Assembly: GCA_021785115.1 (NCBI GenBank)
Contig: JAJYGO010000502.1
Span: forward strand, 1-11,427
Origin: Chloroflexota bacterium
GTDB lineage: Bacteria > Chloroflexota > Limnocylindria > Limnocylindrales > CSP1-4
Reading direction: 5' to 3'
DNA length: 11,427 nucleotides
Part shown: piece by piece, positions 6,051 to 11,427 of the stretch
Layout: each line of letters begins with the position of its first letter
Position numbering within the stretch: the stretch's first letter is position 1
The notes under the pieces: generated by a model
What the model was told of the DNA's origin: nothing
What the model saw: the letters and a program-made list of their open reading frames with translations, nothing else
Databases searched by the model: none
Made by a program: the position numbers and the translations under genes

Positions 6051-7717
6051 CCGCCCTCGCGCACCCGGCGCGTCATGCGACGACCGGGGAGCGTCCCGCA
6101 GCCCTGCGCCTGGTCCGCGACCAGGTCGGATACGCGTTCCGCGAGCTGCTTCGCGCGCGGATCGTGCTGGTGTTCACGTTCGTGCTGCCGCTCGTCTGGC
6201 TGATCATCATCGGCCTCGTGGCGGGCAACGAGGCGGTCGACCAGGCGACCGGCGTCCGCGTCATGCAGTTCGCCACGCCGATGGCGGTGGTCATGGCCGC
6301 CGTCTTTGCGGCCTATCCGCCGGTCGCGATGGGCCTGGGCGTTGCCCGGGAGCAGAGGATCGTGAAGCGCCTGCGCGGCACGCCCCTCCCGGCGTGGGCG
6401 TACGTCGCCGGACGGGTGGGCGCGGCTGCCGTGCTGGCGACCATCGCCATCGTCATCATGCTGCTGCTGGGCGTCGCAGAGTACGACGTCCAGGTCCAGT
6501 GGGCGACCGTGCCGGCCACGCTCGTGACCCTGCTCCTTGCCGTCGCGAGCCTGGCCGCGCTGGGCCTGGCGGTCGGAGCCCTCGTGCCCTCCGCCCGGAT
6601 GGCGCAGACGGTGGCCGTCGGGTCGGCGGTGGCCGTTCTCTTCCTGTCGGGGATGATGACGATCGGTTCGACCGTACCCGCATGGATGAACACGGTCGGC
6701 TGGATCTTCCCGGTGCGCCCGCTGCTCGTTTCGCTCCAGGACCAGTTCAACCCGTTCCTGTCCGGCTCCGGGTGGAACCTGCCCGCACTCGCCGTGATCG
6801 TGGCCTGGGGACTGGGAGCGACCCTCGCCGCGTCGCGCGCGCTGGGACGCGAGCAGACCGGGATGGCGGCTGCCGGCGTTCGCGGTCGCCGGGCCCCGGC
6901 CGCGGCGCTGCCGGCGTTCGCGGTCGAGCACCGCCACCTCGTGGCGAGCGAGCCCGGGGAGCCGAACGGGGCCGCCATGATGCTCGACCAGGTGCGCTGG
7001 GCGAACCGGGGGACCATGCGCGACCTCGGCGACGTCTTCTTCGCGATCGCGATGCCGGTGGGCCTGTACGCGCTCATCAGCTCGATGTACCCGCACGCGG
7101 ACTTCTTCCCCGGCACGCCGCTCGTGCGCTTCTTCGCCTGCGGGATGGCCGCCTACGGCGCGGGCGTCACCGCGTTCGTCAACCTGCCGGTGGCCGTCGC
7201 CCGGGCCCGCGACCAGGGCGTCCTCAAGCGTCTGCGTGGCACGCCGCTCGCGCCATGGCAGTACCTGGCCGGCCGGACCGCATCGGCGGTGCTCGTGTCG
7301 ATGCTGACGGCCGTGCTGGTGTTCGGGGTCGGGCTCGCGGTCTTCGGTGTCGCGCTGCCGCCCGGGCGATTGCCGCTGGCGCTCGCGATCTTCGCGCTCG
7401 GGACGCTCACGCTGGCCGCATGCGGCTTCGCGCTCATGGTCCGGACGGGCAATGCCCGTGCCACGGCGGTGATCGGGCTCAGCATCCTGCTGCCGCTGTC
7501 GTTCTTCTCGGACGTGTTCCTCTCGGGGGGCGGGCCCGCCTGGATGGCGACCGTCGGCTCGGTCTTCCCGCTGCGCCACCTCGTCCACGCGCTCGATGCC
7601 GCCATCGACCCGGCCGGGGTCTCGCTTGCCTGGACGGACGTGGGGGTGATGGCGGCCTGGCTGGCCGTGGCGACCGTGGTCGCGGTTCGCTTCTTCCGGT
7701 GGGAGCCCAGGACCTGA
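6047..7717 (+). CDS. ABC-2 transporter permease, tandem fusion of two half-permeases in one chain
   Basis: The start is GTG 6047, which overlaps the ATPase stop (GTGA), giving 556 residues; the open frame reaching back to 5909 lies inside the ATPase gene. Residues about 35-265 form one ABC-2 unit with six hydrophobic segments (about 38-60, 77-98, 122-142, 155-180, 187-206, 246-264). A linker, 266-310, is rich in Ala, Arg and Glu. Residues about 312-556 form a second unit with six more (about 330-347, 362-385, 411-437, 441-464, 472-491, 531-550). The units align: KRLRGTPLPAWAYVAGR (107-123) with KRLRGTPLAPWQYLAGR (394-410), and PAWMNTVGWIFPVRPL (211-226) with PAWMATVGSVFPLRHL (498-513). DrrB-type permeases are usually single six-helix units that pair as dimers, so this chain probably supplies the whole membrane pathway for two copies of the upstream ATPase. 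Confidence 0.92.
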   Translation: MTALAHPARHATTGERPAALRLVRDQVGYAFRELLRARIVLVFTFVLPLVWLIIIGLVAGNEAVDQATGVRVMQFATPMAVVMAAVFAAYPPVAMGLGVAREQRIVKRLRGTPLPAWAYVAGRVGAAAVLATIAIVIMLLLGVAEYDVQVQWATVPATLVTLLLAVASLAALGLAVGALVPSARMAQTVAVGSAVAVLFLSGMMTIGSTVPAWMNTVGWIFPVRPLLVSLQDQFNPFLSGSGWNLPALAVIVAWGLGATLAASRALGREQTGMAAAGVRGRRAPAAALPAFAVEHRHLVASEPGEPNGAAMMLDQVRWANRGTMRDLGDVFFAIAMPVGLYALISSMYPHADFFPGTPLVRFFACGMAAYGAGVTAFVNLPVAVARARDQGVLKRLRGTPLAPWQYLAGRTASAVLVSMLTAVLVFGVGLAVFGVALPPGRLPLALAIFALGTLTLAACGFALMVRTGNARATAVIGLSILLPLSFFSDVFLSGGGPAWMATVGSVFPLRHLVHALDAAIDPAGVSLAWTDVGVMAAWLAVATVVAVRFFRWEPRT

Positions 7718-7873
7718 ATGGCGGCGCATTGCCATCGGCCAGGGACCATCGTTCATCCTGCCCCGTAACTCCCGGGCCATGGGCCGCGCGGTCGTCGCTG
7801 CCTACCGTCCGCGGTGGACTGCAGGCCGCCGACGTCCCCGCCGCCTGCCGGAACGAGGGACAGCGGGCTCCGC
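7718..7873 (+). other. Intergenic gap after the ABC operon
   Basis: These 156 nt separate the permease from the next gene on the same strand. GAGGGA at 7855-7860 is a rather distant ribosome-binding site for ATG 7874. I see no convincing terminator or -35/-10 pair, so it is open whether the following gene is read from the ABC promoter or its own. Confidence 0.3.
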
Positions 7874-8470
7874 ATGATCAGGCGAGGCTGGCACGCAACC
7901 CGGCGAGACGCGGACGGCGACCGACAGCCGGCGCCGCGAGCCGAGCTGCTCCTCCACGCGTATGCCCAGGACTGCCTGGTCACGGGGCTCATCGAGGTCG
8001 CGGACGAGCGGCTGACCGACGTCCTCGGAGCGCGCCCGGCGATCGAGCTGCGCGACGCGGAGCTGATCGCCCTGGACGACGAGCGGGCGCTGCGGCTGCC
8101 TTCCATCGTGATCCCGCGCGAGGAGCTCCTGGTCGTGGCCGCCACCGGGCCGCGCGGCTCCGCCGCCAGGCGGGTGCGCACCAGCCCCCACCCCGTCATC
8201 GTGGGCGTCGGTCCGTACGTGGTCGCCGGCTGCGTCCACGCCCTGCCGGCGGCGGACCCGGTGCAGGCCGCGCTGCGGCGTGCCCTGATCCCCGTGACCG
8301 ACGCGACGATCCGCAGGGAGTCGCCCGCGGGCATGGTGGAGGACTGCTGGGAAGCCGTCATCGTGAACCGGCAGCACGTCTCCTGGCTGCAGTCCACGGA
8401 GGATCCCCGCTGGGCCCTGGCGCGCGCGTCCGGGTTCGTGGCCCGTCCGGGTCGCCTCTCCGCCAGGTAG
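7874..8470 (+). CDS. Uncharacterised protein with an internally duplicated domain of about 65 residues
   Basis: The protein has 198 residues from ATG 7874; GTG 7814 in frame would add 20 Pro-rich residues with no ribosome-binding site. There is no signal peptide or membrane helix, so it is expected in the cytoplasm. Residues about 24-91 and 106-173 look like two copies of one fold. Each has a beta-strand opening (CLVTGLIEV; YVVAGCVHALP), then a short helix with a conserved hydrophobic/Leu pattern (ERLTDVLGARPAIELRDAEL; DPVQAALRRALIPVTDATI), and ends in a charged turn and final strand (IPREELLVVA; VNRQHVSWLQ). The unit pattern, 'x-V-x-G-x-[IV] ... R-x-x-[IL]-x-[LV]-x-D-A ... [LV]', reminds me of small DUF6812-like proteins, but this is only from memory. 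I do not know a function. The gene follows the ABC operon on the same strand and converges on the lysozyme gene. Confidence 0.72.
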   Translation: MIRRGWHATRRDADGDRQPAPRAELLLHAYAQDCLVTGLIEVADERLTDVLGARPAIELRDAELIALDDERALRLPSIVIPREELLVVAATGPRGSAARRVRTSPHPVIVGVGPYVVAGCVHALPAADPVQAALRRALIPVTDATIRRESPAGMVEDCWEAVIVNRQHVSWLQSTEDPRWALARASGFVARPGRLSAR

Positions 8471-8522
8471 CGCGACCCGACCCCCGACAACCCCGCGCAC
8501 TCGCGCCGGTGCCGCGACCGAC

Positions 8523-8544
8523 GTCCCGGCCGTGCGATCGGGAC
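8523..8544. terminator. Weak inverted repeat between convergent genes
   Basis: GTCCCG (8523-8528) and CGGGAC (8539-8544) form a 6-bp perfect inverted repeat with a 10-nt loop, between the stop of the duplicated-domain gene (8470) and the lysozyme stop (8555, minus strand). There is no T-tract. It could end transcription from either side, but a 6-bp GC stem occurs often by chance here. Confidence 0.22.
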
Positions 8545-8554
8545 CGCGGGCGGC

Positions 8555-10501
8555 CTAGAAGATCGAATAGCGCTCGAGCGGGCTCCAGTAGCTGTTGGCG
8601 TTCGTGGGGGTGGGGTCGGCGACCGCACGCACGTACCACTGGCCGCGGGAGGAGAACTTCCAGGTGGTGCTCGCCTTGCCGAGCGAATCGGCGGCGACCG
8701 TGCGCGAGCCGGCCAGCTCCCAGTGGCCGCCGACGTTCCGCCAGAACCCGAACGTGACCTTGCCGGGGGCGAGCGTCGGCCCGATCGGCCGGATGGTGGC
8801 GGTGTACGTGATGGACGTGCCCGCGGGCAGGCTCTTCACCTTGCCGAGGTTCGTCGGCCGCAGCACGACGTACTGGCGGACAACGACCCGGACCGGGGTG
8901 CTCGTGCCCGGCCCGAGATCCGGCGCTCCCGGGAACACGGCCTCGAACTGGGTGTTGACGGGAGGCGTGTAGGAGAGACTGGCGTTCCCGTCCGCATCGG
9001 TCGTCAGGGTCGCGATCGTCCCCCACTGGGTCTCGTTCGCCTGCATGCGCTGGATCGTCACGGTGCGGTTGGCGCCGGCCGGCCCGAGGTGGACGTTCAG
9101 CGTCACCGCCTGTCCCCACGACACCACGGTCGTGCTCGGGGAGATCGTCACCTGTGCGGGCGGCAGCGTGACCTGGAGCGCGGCCGGGTAGCTGGAGCCG
9201 CCGCCGGGGGCCTGGTTGAGGACCGTCACGGTGCCCGTCGTCGGGACCGTGGTGTACGCGGCGGGCAGGACGGCGGTCAGCTGGGAGGACGACACGAACG
9301 TCGTGGCGAGCGGCATGCCGTTCCAGTACGCGGTCGAGACGCCGGAGGCGAAGTTCGCGCCCTGGAGCGTCAGCGTCGCGTCACCGGACCCGGCGCTCAC
9401 GGTCGTCGGCGAGATCGACGACAGCACCGGGGTCGTGTACGCGGGTGGCGGCGGAGGCGGGGGAGGGATGTAGCCGACGGACGGGAAGTTGTAGGTGACC
9501 GGCGCCAGGGTGGTGCCGTTGTAGCGGTCGAGATCGACGCAGCCGGTGATGCCGGAGACCGTGCCGCAGTTCGAGTACTGCCAGAACGTCCAGCCGTGCC
9601 CGCTCCAGTTATTGGCCGGGATCGACGGGGCAGTCACGCCCCAGTGCGCCACCCAGAGGACCGAGTACCCCTCGTCCGCGAACTGGGTGGTGTTGCCCAT
9701 GTAGTTGGTCCAGAAGTTCGGGCTCGTGTAGATCATGGGCCGCACGCCGAGCCGCAGGTACACCTCGTCGAGCCACGCCTGCACCCATGCCTGCAGCTGG
9801 GCGACGCTCAGGCCGTTGTTCTCCTCGAGGTCGAGGGCGGGCACGAGGTCGCCGGGGAGCAGGGCCGCATTCATGACGAAGTTGTCGGCCTGCAGGATGG
9901 CGTCGTTCGGCGCGGTGGAGGGATCGGCGAAGTGGTACGCGGTGACCGCGAGGCCGGCCGCCCGTGCGCCGGCGTGGTTCGTCGCATACGTCGGGTCGAC
10001 GTAGGTCTCGCCCTGCGTCGCCTTCATGATCACGAACGACTTGCCGGCCATCGGGACCAGGTTCCAGGCGATCGTCCCCTGGTAGTGGCTGACGTCGATC
10101 CCCTCGAGATACATGCCCGGGGGCGGGGGAGGCGGCGGAACCGCGAAGAGGCCGCTCGCGGCATACCCGACCGCCACGTTGTACTTGGTGCTGACGCTGG
10201 TCCCGTTGACCGCCGAGATCGTGTACCAGGTGTTGCCTGAAACCGTGTTGGTGGGGCACGCGGCCGACCACGCGTCGCCCTGGACCGTGCCGGTCACGGT
10301 GACGAGCATGCCCTGCGGGATCGTCGTGAGGACGTTCGTGGGCGATCCCGACGCCGGGATGGTCGGCGAGCTCCGGAGGTTGGCGTTGCAGCTGGCGGCG
10401 AGCGTGGTGTCCGCCGCTGCGGTGCCCGGTACCAGCGGGACGACGCCGAGCGCGAAGAGGACCGCGACGACGGCCGGGAGCGACGATCGATGGAGCCGCA
10501 A
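8555..10501 (-). CDS. Secreted multidomain GH25 lysozyme (muramidase)
   Basis: The protein has 648 residues. The start is TTG (10501-10499), supported by GAGGGGG (revcomp of 10507-10513) 5 nt away; no upstream in-frame ATG is open. Residues 1-30 are a Sec signal peptide ending in G-T-A-A-A-D. Residues about 37-120 look SH3-like (CNANLRSSPTIPASG ... GDAWSAACPTNTVSG). A run of seven prolines (122-128) leads to the GH25 catalytic domain, about 131-330. It carries the family motifs GIDVSHYQGTIAW (Asp136) and LVPALDLEEN (Asp224, Glu226), and GCVDLDRYNGTT at its end. A run of eight prolines (346-353) follows, then an IPT/TIG-like Ig domain (about 355-447, SPTTVSAGSGDATLTLQGANF) and two further Ig-like domains (449-541, 543-648). 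GH25 enzymes cleave beta-1,4 bonds between MurNAc and GlcNAc in peptidoglycan. The Ig and SH3-like parts suggest cell-wall binding. Targets could be the cell's own wall or competitors. Confidence 0.93.
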   Translation of the reverse strand: MRLHRSSLPAVVAVLFALGVVPLVPGTAAADTTLAASCNANLRSSPTIPASGSPTNVLTTIPQGMLVTVTGTVQGDAWSAACPTNTVSGNTWYTISAVNGTSVSTKYNVAVGYAASGLFAVPPPPPPPGMYLEGIDVSHYQGTIAWNLVPMAGKSFVIMKATQGETYVDPTYATNHAGARAAGLAVTAYHFADPSTAPNDAILQADNFVMNAALLPGDLVPALDLEENNGLSVAQLQAWVQAWLDEVYLRLGVRPMIYTSPNFWTNYMGNTTQFADEGYSVLWVAHWGVTAPSIPANNWSGHGWTFWQYSNCGTVSGITGCVDLDRYNGTTLAPVTYNFPSVGYIPPPPPPPPAYTTPVLSSISPTTVSAGSGDATLTLQGANFASGVSTAYWNGMPLATTFVSSSQLTAVLPAAYTTVPTTGTVTVLNQAPGGGSSYPAALQVTLPPAQVTISPSTTVVSWGQAVTLNVHLGPAGANRTVTIQRMQANETQWGTIATLTTDADGNASLSYTPPVNTQFEAVFPGAPDLGPGTSTPVRVVVRQYVVLRPTNLGKVKSLPAGTSITYTATIRPIGPTLAPGKVTFGFWRNVGGHWELAGSRTVAADSLGKASTTWKFSSRGQWYVRAVADPTPTNANSYWSPLERYSIF

Positions 10502-10619
10502 GACTGCCCCCTCTCCGATGCCGGTTCGGGGCGGCGCGGCGACATGGCCGGTCGGCCATCGCCGGGTCGCAGGCGTGCCACTGCATCGATCGGCGCAGTG
10601 CCCTCACGCCGTGCAGCCC

Positions 10620-10649
10620 ATCCTAGCGCCCGCGATGGGCGAGTGTCAG
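10620..10649 (-). promoter_or_regulatory. Candidate sigma-70-type promoter of the lysozyme gene
   Basis: On the minus strand, CTGACA (revcomp of 10644-10649) matches the -35 consensus in 5 of 6 positions. TAGGAT (revcomp of 10620-10625) matches the -10 in 4 of 6, with an 18-nt spacer. The predicted start near 10612 gives a leader of about 110 nt before TTG 10501. The region lies between the lysozyme and the upstream gene's stop (10687), where its promoter should be. Confidence 0.5.
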
Positions 10650-10686
10650 TACCCTTACAGTCCCGGCCGGTACTCCTCGATACGGC

Positions 10687-11427
10687 CTAGCCGGCCGCTC
10701 CGCTCACCTCCGACCACGTGCCGCCGCCGTCGTACGTCATGTACAGGTGGCTCTGCGTGCCCGCCTGGACGATCGCGACGCCCTGCGACGCGGTGGTGAA
10801 GCCGAGGTAGGTCACCGACGCGCCGGCGGGCAGGCCGAAGGTCGTCCACGACGCCCCGCCGTTCGTGCTCGTGGCGATCGCCGGAACCGGCGACGTGCCG
10901 GTCGATCCGGCCAGCACGATCGTCCCGTTCGCCGGGGCCGCGACCTCGCCGACCTCCGTGAGCGGCACGGGCGACGACGACTGCGTGAACGCGCTGCCGC
11001 CGTCGTGCGAGACGTAGAGGTGATTGCCCGTCTGCCCCGCATCCTGCGGCGTGCCCCACACCCCCCCGTCGCACTCGGCGACGAGATCGGTCGACGTCGA
11101 GGCGGCGACGATGGCCGGGCCCATGGCGGTCGCGCACGGCGGCGTCCAGCTCGACCACGTCCCGTTCGTCAGCCTCGCCCCGCCGACCACGACCCGGTCG
11201 ACCTCGACCATCCAGCCCGACGAGCCGGAGAGCACCAGCTGGATCTGCGGCACCGGGCCGGCCCCGACCGGCACCTTCACGCCGGAGAGCTGCCAGTTGT
11301 CGGACCCGATCGGGCTCGACGCGATCCGGTAGGACGCGTTGCCGTCGTAGACGACCGCCTGCACCGTGCCGGCCGACGTCTCGAGGGCCACCACCTGCGC
11401 ACCGGAGCCGAGCCCGGGGATCGAGAC
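10687..11427 (-). CDS. Asp-box (BNR) repeat protein, 3' part (5' end outside window)
   Basis: The frame is open from the right edge of the window to TAG 10687-10689; 246 residues are visible. A GTG at 11394 is probably internal, since the codons before it (reading VSIPGLGSGAQ) continue smoothly. Three Asp-box-like motifs of the form S/T-x-D/N-x-G-x-x-W/F are visible: SHDGGSAF, STNGGASW and TYDGGGTW. These occur in sialidases and other bacterial extracellular proteins with seven-bladed propellers, and in Ycf48-like repeats. No catalytic Arg or Tyr typical of sialidases can be assessed from this part, so enzymatic activity is not claimed. The N-terminal visible part (QLSGVKVPVGAG, QIQLVLSGSSGWMVEVDRVV) is beta-rich. 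It lies upstream of the lysozyme on the same strand, with a promoter in between, so the two may be independent. Confidence 0.75.
   Translation of the reverse strand, partial: VSIPGLGSGAQVVALETSAGTVQAVVYDGNASYRIASSPIGSDNWQLSGVKVPVGAGPVPQIQLVLSGSSGWMVEVDRVVVGGARLTNGTWSSWTPPCATAMGPAIVAASTSTDLVAECDGGVWGTPQDAGQTGNHLYVSHDGGSAFTQSSSPVPLTEVGEVAAPANGTIVLAGSTGTSPVPAIATSTNGGASWTTFGLPAGASVTYLGFTTASQGVAIVQAGTQSHLYMTYDGGGTWSEVSGAAG

Noticed and set aside
5663..7780. 705-codon open frame on the minus strand opposite the permease
   Set aside because: It is Arg/His/Gly/Asp-rich with no domains, and lies antisense to a gene with clear ABC motifs; long antisense frames are expected at this GC content.
6019..8757. 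912-codon open frame on the plus strand through the permease, the next gene and the lysozyme
   Set aside because: It crosses three supported genes in other frames and has an Arg/Ala/Gly/Pro composition typical of shadow frames.
9420..9480. G-rich tract near 9446-9467 as a G-quadruplex regulatory site
   Set aside because: It is the complement of the proline codons of the lysozyme linker; protein-level explanation is sufficient.
8723..10240. 505-codon open frame on the plus strand opposite the lysozyme
   Set aside because: Arg/Gly/Asp/Val-rich shadow frame without any recognisable domain; the minus strand encodes a clear GH25 protein.

Overview
This is a high-GC (around 70% by eye) bacterial chromosomal window with dense genes, GC-rich third codon positions and no tRNA, rRNA, CRISPR array or insertion sequence that I could find. 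Several proteins have features I associate with Chloroflexota of the Limnocylindria/Ellin6529 type, with high-GC Actinobacteriota as the alternative. These features are a membrane protein with S-x-D-G-x-x-W repeats beside an ECF sigma factor, a lipoprotein with an SH3-like domain and a distinctive Cys-rich C-terminal domain, and a duplicated-domain small protein. The taxonomic placement is inference and rests on remembered family resemblance.

Layout. Positions 1-1832 (+) hold the 3' part of an ECF-type sigma factor. It overlaps a membrane-anchored protein whose outer part is a repeat protein of the beta-propeller kind. The pair looks like a sigma factor and its transmembrane regulator. Positions 1885-2386 (+) are a broken alpha/beta hydrolase: the N-terminal anchor and the C-terminal Asp/His part are present in different frames, and the nucleophile-bearing core between them is gone. 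Positions 2459-2998 (+) encode an integral membrane methyltransferase of the ICMT/PEMT type. It converges on a lipoprotein gene (3029-4534, -) with two carboxypeptidase-regulatory-like domains, an SH3-like domain and a C-terminal domain. Just upstream of that gene, facing the other way, is a serpin remnant (about 4606-4847, +), which also lacks its N-terminal part and has an internal deletion that removes the reactive-centre loop.

Positions 5103-7717 (+) form a clear two-gene ABC exporter operon. A DrrA/CcmA-type ATPase overlaps by 4 nt a permease that is a head-to-tail fusion of two ABC-2 permease halves. A small soluble protein with an internal duplication follows (7874-8470, +). It converges on a secreted multidomain GH25 lysozyme (8555-10501, -; TTG start, good Shine-Dalgarno, recognisable promoter). 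Upstream of that on the minus strand is the 3' part of an Asp-box (BNR) repeat protein that runs off the window end.

How the genes fit together. The window is mainly envelope-facing: a sigma factor with a possible outside-sensing partner, a lipoprotein, a secreted lysozyme, an exporter and two propeller-like repeat proteins. I see no biosynthetic cluster or defence system. The points most worth following are the sigma/propeller pair, the single-chain 12-TM ABC-2 permease, the duplicated-domain unknown protein, and the two genes with internal deletions within 3 kb, which could be real decay or assembly collapse.
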